64,000 bases of DNA from Paracoccus wurundjeri (GCF_030678915.1 NZ_JAUUTZ010000022.1:21622-85621), one strand, 5' to 3'; counted from the first letter of the stretch, positions 27,377-36,775 are shown. The notes: generated by a model not told the origin, from the letters alone. Made by a program: numbers and translations.

Positions 27377-27401
27377 AACTGGATATTTTGTAAATCCAGT
27401 T
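27377..27401. promoter_or_regulatory. Inverted repeat between the MocR regulator and PNPOx-like genes
   Basis: Arms AACTGGAT (27377-27384) and ATCCAGTT (27394-27401) are perfect complements around a 9-base AT spacer, in the 76-base gap between the divergent genes. It is the natural candidate for the operator of the MocR-type regulator and could control both genes. Confidence 0.6.
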
Positions 27402-27440
27402 AATCCTGCATATGCAAGGCGAGTCAAGAAAGGAAAGACC

Positions 27441-28076
27441 ATGCAGCCCAGTTACGCCAAAGCCAGGCAGGCAAAACGCGCAAGCTATGATGAAGAGGTC
27501 ATACACGCGATTCTGGACAAAGCTCTTGTCGGCCATGTCGGATTCATTGCCGACGGGCGTCCGATGGTCATTCCAATGGCATATGCGCGGATCGGCAATA
27601 TCCTGTATCTGCACGGCGCATCGAAAACCCGGATCGCCCGGCTGGAATCCGTTCCTGTTTGTCTTGAAGTGACCGAGTTAACGGGGATCGTGGCCGCCCG
27701 TTCGGGGTTCCACCATTCGGTCAATTACCGCAGCGCGGTCATTCACGGCGCGGCGCGGCATGTAACGGATGACGAGATGGACAAGGCGCTTGACGCCGTT
27801 CTGGACCATCTGCTGCCGGGGCGCAGCCTTGAGGTCCGCCCCATGTCGAAACAGGAGCGCAAGGCAACCGGCGTCATCGCGCTTGATATCGAATATGCCA
27901 GCGCAAAGATCCGCACCGGTCCCCCGATCGATGACGAGGAAGATCACCAGCTGCCGATCTGGGCCGGGGTGGTCCCTGTCACGACTTCGCTGGGAACCGG
28001 GATCCGCGACGGCTACACGCCCGACGATCTGACCGAATCGAGGTCGATTGCGGCGGCGCGCAGGAAATTCGCGTGA
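27441..28076 (+). CDS. Pyridoxamine 5'-phosphate oxidase-related FMN-binding protein
   Basis: The 211-residue split-barrel protein has VGHVGFIADGRPMVIPMAYARIGNILYLHGAS near the N terminus and HHSVNYRSAVIHGAAR in the middle, matching the PNPOx-like flavin-binding family often annotated as FMN-binding or 5-nitroimidazole-reductase-like. True PdxH enzymes are different in length and motifs, so vitamin B6 oxidase activity is not assumed. ATG 27441 has an AAGGAAAG site. The gene is divergent from the MocR regulator and probably controlled by it. Confidence 0.83.
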   Translation: MQPSYAKARQAKRASYDEEVIHAILDKALVGHVGFIADGRPMVIPMAYARIGNILYLHGASKTRIARLESVPVCLEVTELTGIVAARSGFHHSVNYRSAVIHGAARHVTDDEMDKALDAVLDHLLPGRSLEVRPMSKQERKATGVIALDIEYASAKIRTGPPIDDEEDHQLPIWAGVVPVTTSLGTGIRDGYTPDDLTESRSIAAARRKFA

Positions 28077-28108
28077 GCCACCCGTCGGAAAGCCCTCCGA
28101 CAAGAATA

Positions 28109-28139
28109 CGCCGCCCGGCGGGTGTCACGCAGGGCGGCG
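28109..28139. terminator. Hairpin between convergent genes
   Basis: Arms CGCCGCCC (28109-28116) and GGGCGGCG (28132-28139) surround a 15-base loop between the PNPOx-like gene and the convergent TRAP binding-protein gene. There is no clear T run, so it is only a moderate terminator candidate. Confidence 0.45.
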
Positions 28140-28184
28140 CATCCATCTTCCATCCTTCCCAAGTCAGCGGATAATCACCTTTGG

Positions 28185-29189
28185 TCAGTGCTTTCCGTTG
28201 ATGGCCTGCACGGCATCGATATTTTCCTGCCCGATATCGCCGGCAAACTGCTCCCATACGGGTTTCATCGCATCGACCCATGCCTGACGCTGTGTGTCAT
28301 CAAGCTTTCGGATCTCTGCGCCGCTATCGGCTATGGCCTTGAGAGCCTGCTCTGCGATCTCATTCACGACGGCATTACGTTCGACGGTGACCTCGTTCAG
28401 GATTGTCAGCATCTGATCCCGGATTTCGGGATCAAGGCCGCCCAGCCAGTCGACCGATGCGACCACCAGATAGTCAAGCACGCCGTGATTCGTTGCGGTC
28501 ACGCCGTCCTGAACCTCGTAGAATTTCTGGCCGTTGATATTCGCCCAGCTATTCTCCTGACCATCGACAACACCGGCCTGCAACGCGCCATAGACTTCGG
28601 AAAAGGCCATGGGCTGTGCCGTCGCGCCCAGCGCCTCGATTTGCGCGACAATCACCTCCGAGGGTTGCACGCGGAATTTCAATCCCTTTGCATCCCCGGG
28701 CAGAAGCAGCGGCTTGCTGGCCGAAAACTGCTTCATCCCGCCATGCCAGTATTCCAGCCCCGACAGGCCCTGATCCTCTATCGAGGCCTTCATCTTCATC
28801 CCGGCTTCCGAATGCTGAAATTCGTCCACAGCCCCGATATTCTTGAACATGAAGGGCAGATCGTAAATTTGGAAAGCCTTGGTGAAAGCCTCGAATTTCG
28901 ACAGCGAGGGCGCGGCGAGCTGAATATTGCCCTCAAGGATCGCATCAAGAACCTTGCTGTCGTCATACAGCATCGAATTCGGATAAACCTCGACGCACAT
29001 CTTGCCGTCCATCTCTTCATTCACCCGCTTGGCGAACAGTTCGGCGGCAATCCCTTTGGGATCGTTGTCGGAATTGGTGACGTGGCTGAACTTGACCATT
29101 TCCTCATCGCCGTCGCAACCGGCGGGATCGGCCATCGCGATCCCGGCCATCAATGCCAGCCCGCAGGTCGCCGTCAAAAGCTTTTTCAT
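28185..29189 (-). CDS. TRAP transporter substrate-binding protein (orphan DctP)
   Basis: This periplasmic receptor of 334 residues has signal peptide MKKLLTATCGLALMAGIAMA. It is a DctP-family protein with VKFSHVTNSDNDPKGIAAELFAKRVNE, DAKGLKFRVQPSEVIVAQIEALGA (the Arg that binds the carboxylate) and GVVDGQENSWANI, closest in style to C4-dicarboxylate receptors. An AAAGGAGG site precedes the ATG. No DctQ or DctM gene is adjacent; the nearest unpaired permease gene is at 41049-42365, with many genes between. Confidence 0.9.
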   Translation of the reverse strand: MKKLLTATCGLALMAGIAMADPAGCDGDEEMVKFSHVTNSDNDPKGIAAELFAKRVNEEMDGKMCVEVYPNSMLYDDSKVLDAILEGNIQLAAPSLSKFEAFTKAFQIYDLPFMFKNIGAVDEFQHSEAGMKMKASIEDQGLSGLEYWHGGMKQFSASKPLLLPGDAKGLKFRVQPSEVIVAQIEALGATAQPMAFSEVYGALQAGVVDGQENSWANINGQKFYEVQDGVTATNHGVLDYLVVASVDWLGGLDPEIRDQMLTILNEVTVERNAVVNEIAEQALKAIADSGAEIRKLDDTQRQAWVDAMKPVWEQFAGDIGQENIDAVQAINGKH

Positions 29190-29386
29190 CGGCTCGTCCT
29201 CCTTTGAAGATGGTCACCGGGTGGAGCGCCCCGGCGACATACCCCTATCACAGAAAACAGCACCTCGTTCCCGCAGGCGCAATATGCAGGTATTTTCCGT
29301 AACTGGAACCGGGTTCGATTGCCACCTGGTCTTGGCCTTTCCGCTTTGCTTCGGTAATCGGGTGCCCAGGCAAGGGGATCATAACC

Positions 29387-32212
29387 ATGACCATGGACAA
29401 GAGTTTCAACGCAGGGGCTGCCGAAGCCCGCATCAGTGCAGAATGGGAAAGCGCCGGGGCATTCGCCGCCGGTGCCAATGCCTCCCGCACGGAAAGCTTT
29501 ACGGTAATGATCCCGCCGCCAAATGTCACCGGCAGCCTGCATATCGGCCACGCCTTCAACAATACCTTACAGGACATCCTTGTCCGCTGGCACCGGATGC
29601 GCGGCTTCGACACCCTGTGGCAGCCCGGGCAGGATCACGCCGGCATCGCCACGCAAATGGTGGTCGAGCGGCAGATGGCCGAACGTCAGGAACCGAACCG
29701 GTGCGCGATCGGGCGTGATGCCTTCGTCGAGAAGATCTGGGCGTGGAAACAGGAATCCGGCGGCACGATCATGAATCAGCTGAAGCGGCTTGGCGCCTCT
29801 TGCGACTGGTCGCGGAATGCTTTCACCATGTCCGGCGCTCCTGCGGCACCGGCTGGCGAAGAGGGGAATTTCCACGACGCAGTGATCCGGGTTTTCGTCG
29901 ACCTTTACAACAAGGGCATCATCTACCGCGGCAAGCGGCTGGTGAACTGGGACCCGCATTTCGAGACCGCGATCAGCGATCTGGAGGTCGAGAACCGCGA
30001 GGTTCCCGGCCATATGTGGCATTTCAAATACCCGCTGGCTGGCGGCGAGACCTATGAATATGTCGAGCGGGACGAGGACGGTAACGTCACCCTGCGCGAA
30101 ACCCGCGACTATATCAGCATCGCCACCACGCGCCCGGAAACCATGCTTGGCGATGGTGCGGTCGCGGTTCATCCGGACGATCCCCGCTATGCCCCGATCG
30201 TCGGCAAGCTGTGCGAGATCCCGGTCGGGCCAAAAGAACACCGCCGCCTGATCCCGATCATCACCGACGAATATCCCGACCCGGATTTCGGCTCGGGCGC
30301 GGTGAAAATCACCGGCGCGCATGACTTCAACGATTACGGCGTCGCGACCCGGAACGGAATTCCGCTTTATTCGCTGATGGATACGGCAGGCGCGATGCGC
30401 GCGGACGGGTTGTCCTATGCCGACAGCGCCGCCATCGCGACCCGCGCGGCGGGGGGCGAGGATGTAGGCGATGTTTCGGCCGTCAATCTGGTCCCCGAGG
30501 AATTGCGCGGCCTTGACCGGTTCGAGGCCCGCAAGCGCGTCGTCGAGGCGATCACCGCCGAGGGATTGGCTGTGACGGATGCCGAAGGCGCGCCCTTCGT
30601 CGAGAACAAGAAGATCATGCAGCCCTTTGGCGATCGTTCCAATGTCGTGATCGAGCCGATGCTGACCGATCAGTGGTTCGTGGACACGAAACGGATCGTC
30701 CAGCCCGCGATTGACGCGGTGCGCGATGGCCGCACCCAAATCCTGCCGGAACAGCACAAGAAGGTCTATTTCCACTGGCTGGAGAATATCGAGCCCTGGA
30801 CCATCAGCCGCCAGCTTTGGTGGGGGCATCAGATCCCGGTGTGGTATGACGAAGACGGCAATCAATACTGCGCCCCGACCGAGGCAGAGGCGCAGGCACA
30901 GGCTCCGGGCAAAACCCTGACCCGCGACCCCGACGTGCTCGACACATGGTTCTCATCCGGTCTCTGGCCCATCGGCACGCTCGGCTGGCCGGACGACACG
31001 CCGGAGTTGCGAAAATATTTCCCGACCGATGTTCTGGTGACCGGCTTCGACATCATTTTCTTCTGGGTCGCCCGGATGATGATGATGCAGCTGGAAATCG
31101 TCAAAGAGGCGCCTTTCCACACCGTCTATGTCCACGGTCTCGTGCGCGATGAAAAAGGCGCGAAAATGTCCAAATCCAAGGGCAATGTCATCGACCCGCT
31201 GACCCTGATCGACGAATATGGCGCGGACGCGCTGCGCATGACCCTGACCAGCATGGCGGCGATGGGGCGCGACCCGAAGCTGGGGCCGCGCCATGTCGAG
31301 GCATTCCGCAATTTCGTCACCAAGATCTGGAACGCCAGCCGCTTCGCCGAGATGAACCAGGTTCGCGGCGGCGGTCCTCGTCCCGCGCCGCGCCATACCG
31401 TCAACCGCTGGATCATCGGAGAGACGGCGCGCATCCGCATGGCCACGGACGAAGCCCTGTCCACCTATCGTTTCAACGATGCCGCGAACGGGCTTTACGC
31501 CTTTGTCTGGGGCAAGGTCTGCGACTGGTATGTGGAATTCTCGAAACCGCTTTTCGATGGCGAATTCGCGCAGGAAACCCGCGAAACCATGGGATGGGTG
31601 CTGGATCAATGTTATCTGATGCTGCATCCCGTCATGCCTTTCGTGACCGAGGAACTCTGGTCCCTGACCGGAGACCGCGCTGGCCTTCTGGCGCATGGGA
31701 ATTGGCCGGAATATGGCGCGGAACTGATCGACGCGGATGCAGATCGCGAGATCAACTGGGTCATCTCGCTGATCGAGGAAATCCGTTCCGCCCGCGCCCA
31801 GATGGGTGTTCCGGCAGGCGCAAGGCTGGATCTGATCGTGACCGAGGCGGACAAGCCGTCGCGCGATGCCCTTAGTGCCAATGCGCCACTGATCGGACGT
31901 CTGGCCCGGGTCAATCCGCCACAGGACGGCACCGCGGGCAAGGGCATGATCAGCGTGGCCGCACAAGGCGCAAGCTTCGCCCTGCCCATCGGCGATGTCA
32001 TCGACGCCGAGGCGGAAACCGCGCGGCTTCAGAAATCGCTGACAAAGGCCGAAAAGGACGCCGACGGTTTGCGGAAACGCCTGGACAATCCGAAATTCGT
32101 CCAGAACGCCGAGCCCGAGGTGATCGAGGAAACCCGCGGCAAGCTGACCGCGCTGGACGACGACACCACCCGCCTCAGAACGGCTCTCGCGCAGCTTGAA
32201 GCGATGCGCTGA
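29387..32212 (+). CDS. valS: Valyl-tRNA synthetase
   Basis: ValS charges tRNA-Val. The 941-residue class Ia enzyme has the HIGH motif at 52-55 (NVTGSLHIGHAFNNT), the CP1 editing domain (about 190-360), KMSKS near residue 592 (GAKMSKSKGNVIDPL), an anticodon-binding domain and a C-terminal coiled coil (about 870-940). The ATG at 29387 has AGGGG about 10 bases upstream; a second ATG two codons later is possible. It is transcribed alone, divergent from the TRAP receptor gene. Confidence 0.97.
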   Translation: MTMDKSFNAGAAEARISAEWESAGAFAAGANASRTESFTVMIPPPNVTGSLHIGHAFNNTLQDILVRWHRMRGFDTLWQPGQDHAGIATQMVVERQMAERQEPNRCAIGRDAFVEKIWAWKQESGGTIMNQLKRLGASCDWSRNAFTMSGAPAAPAGEEGNFHDAVIRVFVDLYNKGIIYRGKRLVNWDPHFETAISDLEVENREVPGHMWHFKYPLAGGETYEYVERDEDGNVTLRETRDYISIATTRPETMLGDGAVAVHPDDPRYAPIVGKLCEIPVGPKEHRRLIPIITDEYPDPDFGSGAVKITGAHDFNDYGVATRNGIPLYSLMDTAGAMRADGLSYADSAAIATRAAGGEDVGDVSAVNLVPEELRGLDRFEARKRVVEAITAEGLAVTDAEGAPFVENKKIMQPFGDRSNVVIEPMLTDQWFVDTKRIVQPAIDAVRDGRTQILPEQHKKVYFHWLENIEPWTISRQLWWGHQIPVWYDEDGNQYCAPTEAEAQAQAPGKTLTRDPDVLDTWFSSGLWPIGTLGWPDDTPELRKYFPTDVLVTGFDIIFFWVARMMMMQLEIVKEAPFHTVYVHGLVRDEKGAKMSKSKGNVIDPLTLIDEYGADALRMTLTSMAAMGRDPKLGPRHVEAFRNFVTKIWNASRFAEMNQVRGGGPRPAPRHTVNRWIIGETARIRMATDEALSTYRFNDAANGLYAFVWGKVCDWYVEFSKPLFDGEFAQETRETMGWVLDQCYLMLHPVMPFVTEELWSLTGDRAGLLAHGNWPEYGAELIDADADREINWVISLIEEIRSARAQMGVPAGARLDLIVTEADKPSRDALSANAPLIGRLARVNPPQDGTAGKGMISVAAQGASFALPIGDVIDAEAETARLQKSLTKAEKDADGLRKRLDNPKFVQNAEPEVIEETRGKLTALDDDTTRLRTALAQLEAMR

Positions 32213-32236
32213 GCGGGGACCCCTCCCCCTCGTGTT

Positions 32237-32277
32237 CCCGCCGGAACCTCCGGCGGGGATATTTTATCGAGAAGAAA
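32237..32277 (+). repeat. Extragenic hairpin with AAGAAG tail, variant copy
   Basis: Perfect arms CCCGCCGGA (32237-32245) and TCCGGCGGG (32249-32257) enclose a three-base loop and are followed by GATATTTTATCGAGAAGAAA. The order hairpin, GATATTT-like core, AAGAAG tail is the same as in the other four elements, although the hairpin differs. It lies between the convergent valS and aldo/keto reductase genes and probably terminates valS. Confidence 0.65.
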
Positions 32278-32308
32278 GGGGCCGTTTTCTCAGCGGGTCG
32301 GGCTTGCT

Positions 32309-33127
32309 CTAACCGGTGAATTCATCAGGATTCGGGCCGGTGCGGTTATCCCGGTCGAGCGCGTCGATGGCCGCGATATCCGCATCGCTCAACCGCAATT
32401 CCAGCGCCACGAAATTCTGCCTTTGACGTTCGGGATTGCTGGATTTCGGGATCACCGACAGGCCATGCGCCAGATGCCAGGCGATGATGACTTGCCCGGG
32501 CGTAGCCCCCAGCCGCCGGGCAATGCCGGACACAGCCTCGAAATCCGCGCCCCGGCCCAGCGGCGCCCAGCTTTGGGTGACGATGCCAAGGTTTTTGTTC
32601 ACCTCTCGCAGATGGGTCTGGGCGAATGCCGGGTGCAGTTCGATCTGGTTCACCACCGGCACGGTGCCGGTTTCATCGACCAGACGGCGCAGATACGGTT
32701 CGTGGAAATTCGCGACGCCGATGGATTTCACCCGCCCGGAATCGCGTAATTCGATCAGGGCCTGCCATGTCTCGACATACAGATCCTGTGCGGGCACCGG
32801 CCAATGGATCAGATAAAGATCCAGATATTCCAGCCCCAGACGCTCCATCGTGGCATCGAAGCCCCGCAGCGCCTTGTCGCGACCGTGATGATCGGCCCAT
32901 AGCTTCGAGGTGACGAAGATCTCTTCGCGCGGGATATCGGTGTCGCGAACCGCCTGCCCAAGCCCTTCTTCATTGCCGTAAAGCTTGGCGCCGTCGATCA
33001 GCCGGTAACCGTTCCGGAACGCCTCGGCCACGACACCGGCGGTTTCCTCCGCCGGGATCTTCCAGACCCCCAATCCCAATTGAGGCATCTTCCGCCCATC
33101 ATTGAGCGTCATCATCGGTTGCTGCAT
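32309..33127 (-). CDS. Aldo/keto reductase
   Basis: This NADPH-dependent AKR of 272 residues is related to 2,5-diketo-D-gluconate reductases. The catalytic tetrad is visible as Asp and Tyr in RLIDGAKLYGNE, Lys in VTSKLW and His in YLIHWPVP. The C-terminal cofactor motif VIPKSSNPERQRQN is present. ATG 33127 has an AAGGAA site; the longer open frame upstream overlaps the next gene and is discounted. The physiological substrate is unknown. Confidence 0.9.
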   Translation of the reverse strand: MQQPMMTLNDGRKMPQLGLGVWKIPAEETAGVVAEAFRNGYRLIDGAKLYGNEEGLGQAVRDTDIPREEIFVTSKLWADHHGRDKALRGFDATMERLGLEYLDLYLIHWPVPAQDLYVETWQALIELRDSGRVKSIGVANFHEPYLRRLVDETGTVPVVNQIELHPAFAQTHLREVNKNLGIVTQSWAPLGRGADFEAVSGIARRLGATPGQVIIAWHLAHGLSVIPKSSNPERQRQNFVALELRLSDADIAAIDALDRDNRTGPNPDEFTG

Positions 33128-33162
33128 CTCGCATTCCTTCTTCGATATCCGGAAATCGCTTG

Positions 33163-33633
33163 TCAGGCGACGAAATCCGCCTCTTTCGCGCCGGTCAGCG
33201 CCACAAGCCGCTGTGGCGCAATTGCAAAGATATGGCGCGGCGTGCCCGCCGCCGCCCAGACCCTGTCGAATTCCGACAGGCGCGGATCGTACCATGCCTC
33301 GACAGGTCTGAGATGTCCAACCGGTGCCACGCCGCCGATCGCGAAACCCGTTTCCGCCCGGATCAGAGCCGCGTCGGCCTTGCCCAAAGACTGTCCGGCG
33401 ACACGGGCCGCCTTGGCTGGATCGACCCGATTTCCGCCCGCGGTCAGGAACAGGACGACATGCCCGCTGCTTTCGCCGCGGAAAATGATCGATTTGGCGA
33501 TCTGGTCGATCTCGCATCCCGCCGCCGTAGCAGCCTCGGCCGCGGTACGGGTGGATTCGCCCATTTCCATGATCTCGACCGCTTCCCCTGCCGCATCGAG
33601 CGCAGCCTTGACGCGGGCCAAACTCTTGCTCAT
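33163..33633 (-). CDS. YbaK/EbsC-type aminoacyl-tRNA deacylase
   Basis: The 156-residue protein has the YbaK/ProX editing-domain fold, with the conserved Lys in DQIAKSIIFRG and the GGVAPVGHLRP loop. Such proteins deacylate mischarged Cys-tRNA-Pro or Ala-tRNA-Pro in trans. The close match to the short proteobacterial forms supports a housekeeping proofreading role. It lies 35 bases upstream of the aldo/keto reductase gene in the same direction. Confidence 0.87.
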   Translation of the reverse strand: MSKSLARVKAALDAAGEAVEIMEMGESTRTAAEAATAAGCEIDQIAKSIIFRGESSGHVVLFLTAGGNRVDPAKAARVAGQSLGKADAALIRAETGFAIGGVAPVGHLRPVEAWYDPRLSEFDRVWAAAGTPRHIFAIAPQRLVALTGAKEADFVA

Positions 33634-33695
33634 CCGTCCCTCCTGTAGTCAATTGCGGACAGGTTATCCCGCGCCAAATGGAAGGAACAGCCCTG

Positions 33696-34025
33696 ATGGA
33701 AGTCTTCACGCTGCTTGTCGAGGTCGGACGCAGCAAGGGCGACGGCCTTCCCGACGGTTCGACCGGTGCGGCACTGATGTGCTATGCCTCGGGCAAGGAT
33801 GAGGCCGAGGCGGTGCGCGAAACCGTCGCGATCCTGAAACAGGCCGAGATGGCCCCGCTGGATGTCACCGGCTACGGCACGCTTCAGGAACGGCTGGACG
33901 AAGGGCACGAAATCGATGAGGAGGAGCGCGCCCTGATGGACCGCGCATTACAGGAGAATGCGGTAATTATCGCGCAGATGCAGCCGTTTTTCAAAGGATG
34001 CGACGGCAGCGATGCCGATACGTGA
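33696..34025 (+). CDS. Small acidic protein of unknown function
   Basis: I do not recognise this 109-residue protein. It is soluble and acidic, beginning MEVFTLLVEVGRSKGDGLPDG and containing EAEAVRETVAILKQAEMAPLDVTGYGTLQERLDEG. ATG 33696 is preferred over 33678 because an AAGGAA sequence lies 9 bases before it. Codon use looks like that of its neighbours. It is divergent from the deacylase gene and lies 101 bases before the transglycosylase gene. Confidence 0.65.
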   Translation: MEVFTLLVEVGRSKGDGLPDGSTGAALMCYASGKDEAEAVRETVAILKQAEMAPLDVTGYGTLQERLDEGHEIDEEERALMDRALQENAVIIAQMQPFFKGCDGSDADT

Positions 34026-34126
34026 ACGGATTTCGCCGATTCGCTTTCGGCCTCTATCCAACTGACCACAGTTTCGTTACACTCGATCACAATAAGAACA
34101 GCAGCAGTCACGAACAGGCAAACGAC

Positions 34127-35383
34127 ATGACATTTTCACGGTTCATCCTTTCCGCGGCCATGATCTCCGCCATAGCTTCCTGCGCCGGCCCCTATGCCAG
34201 CAATTCGGGCAGTTCGGGCGGATCGGTCACGCCCGACCCGATCCCTGCCGCCGCGCCGGGAGACGAGGCGGGATTGCAGCGTTTCGTCCAGTCTTTCCGG
34301 TCCCGCGCATTGTCCTCGGGCATTTCGGCCGGGACTTACGATCGCGCCATGCAGTTCGCGCGCTACAATCCCGACGTCATCAGACTGGATCGCAAGCAGG
34401 CTGAATTCTCGCGCCCGGTCTGGCTGTATTTGGACAGCGCCGTATCGGATTCGCGCATCTCGACCGGGCAGCAGAAACGCAACCAGCTTTCGCGAACCTT
34501 GAACGCCATCGAATCCCGCTATGGCGTGCCGGGCGAAATCGTGCTGGCCGTCTGGGGGATGGAGTCGAATTTTGGCGCCAATCGCGGCAAAATGCAGATC
34601 ATCCCGTCCCTGACCACTCTGGCTTATGACGGCCGCCGGGGCGAGATGTTCCAGAACCAGCTTATCGCCGCGCTCAAGATCCTGCAGGCCGGCGATATCG
34701 ACCCCGCGCATATGCTGGGAAGCTGGGCGGGGGCCATGGGGCATACCCAGTTCATGCCGACCTCTTATCTGGAATATGCCGTCGATTTCACCGGCGATGG
34801 CCGCCGCGACATCTGGTCCGAGGACCCGACCGATGCGCTTGCCTCGACCGCAGCTTATCTTGCGCGCAACGGTTGGCAGCGCGGGCAGCCATGGGGGGCC
34901 GAGGTTCAGCTTCCGTCCGGCTTCAATTACAGCCAGATCGGCAAGGGCACGCGCAAGTCCACCGGCACATGGGCCTCGCAGGGGGTCCGGCGGATGGGCG
35001 GCGGGGGCCTGCCTTCGGGTAACGGTTCGATCATCATGCCGGCGGGCGCGAATGGTCCTGCTTTCCTGATCCTGGACAATTTCCGGTCGATCCTGCGTTA
35101 TAACAACTCGGACAATTATGCTCTTGGCGTCGCTTTCCTGGGCGAACGCATTGCCGGACGCGCGGGTATCCAGGGAAGCTGGCCGCGCAATGATCGCACG
35201 CTCAGCAGCTCGGAGCGCGAGGAAATTCAGCGGCGCCTGCGGGCCAAGGGTTTCTATGACGGCGAAATTGACGGGTTGTTCGGTTCGGGCACGATGGAAT
35301 CCGTCGCGGCCTTCCAGCGTTCGATCGGCGTGACACCGGACGGATATCCGACCTCTATCGTGCTTGATCAGCTTCGCCGCTGA
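34127..35383 (+). CDS. MltB-family lytic murein transglycosylase lipoprotein
   Basis: This outer-membrane lipoprotein cleaves peptidoglycan glycan strands to form 1,6-anhydro-muropeptides. The 418-residue product has a lipoprotein signal ending IASC (Cys19), the SLT domain with catalytic Glu146 in AVWGMESNFGANRG, MGHTQFMPTSYLEYAVDFTGDGRRDIW, and a C-terminal peptidoglycan-binding domain (about 355-418; IQRRLRAKGFYDGEIDGLFGSGT). This two-domain order is usual in Rhodobacteraceae MltB homologues. ATG 34127 is chosen because it starts the signal peptide. Confidence 0.93.
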   Translation: MTFSRFILSAAMISAIASCAGPYASNSGSSGGSVTPDPIPAAAPGDEAGLQRFVQSFRSRALSSGISAGTYDRAMQFARYNPDVIRLDRKQAEFSRPVWLYLDSAVSDSRISTGQQKRNQLSRTLNAIESRYGVPGEIVLAVWGMESNFGANRGKMQIIPSLTTLAYDGRRGEMFQNQLIAALKILQAGDIDPAHMLGSWAGAMGHTQFMPTSYLEYAVDFTGDGRRDIWSEDPTDALASTAAYLARNGWQRGQPWGAEVQLPSGFNYSQIGKGTRKSTGTWASQGVRRMGGGGLPSGNGSIIMPAGANGPAFLILDNFRSILRYNNSDNYALGVAFLGERIAGRAGIQGSWPRNDRTLSSSEREEIQRRLRAKGFYDGEIDGLFGSGTMESVAAFQRSIGVTPDGYPTSIVLDQLRR

Positions 35384-35405
35384 CAGGACGTCAATCTCGA
35401 AAAAA

Positions 35406-35431
35406 GGGCGGGCCGAAAGGTCCGCCCCTTT
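35406..35431 (+). terminator. Terminator after the transglycosylase gene
   Basis: GGGCGGGCC (35406-35414) and GGTCCGCCC (35419-35427) pair, with one G-T pair, around a GAAA tetraloop and are followed by CTTT. It is preceded by a run of A residues. Confidence 0.75.
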
Positions 35432-35566
35432 GCATTGGCCAGCCATGCGGCACCACTGGCCTTCGGACGGCACAAGACGAAACCACATCCGCACCTTGCG
35501 TATTCTGCAAGGATTAAGGTATCTGCGGCAATGTCGCATTGACAATCTGCGGATCGAGGGCGCGTC

Positions 35567-36775
35567 ATGACCGTGCAAATCACTCAGCCTACAACCCCTT
35601 CGCCGTTACGCGGAACCGGTACGGCATGGACTGTTCTTGTGGCGATCAGTGCCTGCCACATGATCAACGACGTCATGCAGTCGATGCTGGCAGCGATCTA
35701 TCCGCTGCTCCGCGAGGAATTCTCGCTGTCCTATACGCAGATCGGCGTCATGACGCTTGCCTTTCAGGTCACCGCCTCACTGCTGCAGCCGATGGTGGGG
35801 ATCGCCACCGACCGGCATCCGCAGCCGCGCTCGCTGTCGATCGGGATGGGCTCGACCTTTTTCGGCGTGCTGCTGCTTGCCTTTGCGCATCAATATTGGG
35901 TCTTGCTGACTGGCGCGATGCTGGTTGGGATCGGCTCGGCGGTATTTCATCCCGAAAGTTCGCGCGTGGCACGCCTTGCCTCGGGCGGCAGGTTCGGGAC
36001 CGCACAATCCCTGTTCCAGCTTGGCGGCAATTTCGGCCAGTCGCTGGGGCCGCTTCTGGCGGCGTTCATCGTGGTTCCGCTGGGCCGGCCTGCGGTTGCG
36101 TGGTTTGCCGTGGCCGCCGCGCTTGGCGTCGCAACGCTGTATCAGGTCGGAAACTGGGCCGAAGGACGCAGACGCGCCTCGGCGGTCAGGCCCGATACCA
36201 CCCTGAAACTGCCCCGCAATGTCGTCATTCAGGCAATCGTCGTGCTTGCCATCCTGACCTTTGCCAAGAATATCTACAGCGCCGCGATGACCAGTTATTT
36301 CACTTTCTATACCATCGAGAAATTCGGTCTCGGGGCACAGGGGGCACAGATCATGCTGTTCCTGTTCCTGGCAGGTATGGCCGGAGGCGTGATGCTGGGC
36401 GGTATCGTCGGCGACCGGGTCGGGCCGCTGCGCGTCATCTGGTTCTCGATCCTCGGCGTTCTGCCCTTCACACTGGCCCTGCCGCATGTCGGACTGATCC
36501 CGACCGCGGTTCTTGCCGTGGTGATCGGGCTGATCCTTGCCTCGGCCTTTCCGGCCATCGTGGTCTTTGCTCAGGAACTGGTTCCGGGCAGAACCGGCAT
36601 GATCGCCGGGTTGTTCTTTGGCTTTGCCTTCGGCATGGGCGGCATTGCCGCTGCCGCGCTTGGCGGATTGGCCGATATCTACGGGATCCAGGATGTCTTC
36701 TTGATCTGTTCGGGCCTGCCCGTACTGGGCCTGCTGACCATTCTGCTTCCGGCGCGGGACCGTCTGAGGGGCTGA
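35567..36775 (+). CDS. MFS exporter, fosmidomycin-resistance (Fsr) family
   Basis: The 402-residue inner-membrane protein has 12 predicted helices and the Fsr-family pattern HMINDVMQSMLAAIYPLLREEFSLSYTQIGVMTLAFQVTASLLQPMVGIATDRHP and GIGSAVFHPESSRVARLASGGRFGTAQSLFQLGGNFGQSLGPL. Fsr proteins export fosmidomycin and other small molecules; the natural substrate here is unknown. Its TGA shares a base with the ATG of the next gene (TGATG), so the two are translationally coupled. Confidence 0.88.
   Translation: MTVQITQPTTPSPLRGTGTAWTVLVAISACHMINDVMQSMLAAIYPLLREEFSLSYTQIGVMTLAFQVTASLLQPMVGIATDRHPQPRSLSIGMGSTFFGVLLLAFAHQYWVLLTGAMLVGIGSAVFHPESSRVARLASGGRFGTAQSLFQLGGNFGQSLGPLLAAFIVVPLGRPAVAWFAVAAALGVATLYQVGNWAEGRRRASAVRPDTTLKLPRNVVIQAIVVLAILTFAKNIYSAAMTSYFTFYTIEKFGLGAQGAQIMLFLFLAGMAGGVMLGGIVGDRVGPLRVIWFSILGVLPFTLALPHVGLIPTAVLAVVIGLILASAFPAIVVFAQELVPGRTGMIAGLFFGFAFGMGGIAAAALGGLADIYGIQDVFLICSGLPVLGLLTILLPARDRLRG

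Noticed and set aside
32309..33736. 475-codon version of the aldo/keto reductase frame
   Set aside because: The N-terminal 200 codons overlap the deacylase gene and have low-complexity Arg/Gly content; the AKR starts at 33127.
35539..36774. Open frame extending the fusion-protein frame upstream through the Fsr gene
   Set aside because: It runs out of frame through a clear MFS gene and has no motifs; the real start is the coupled ATG at 36775.
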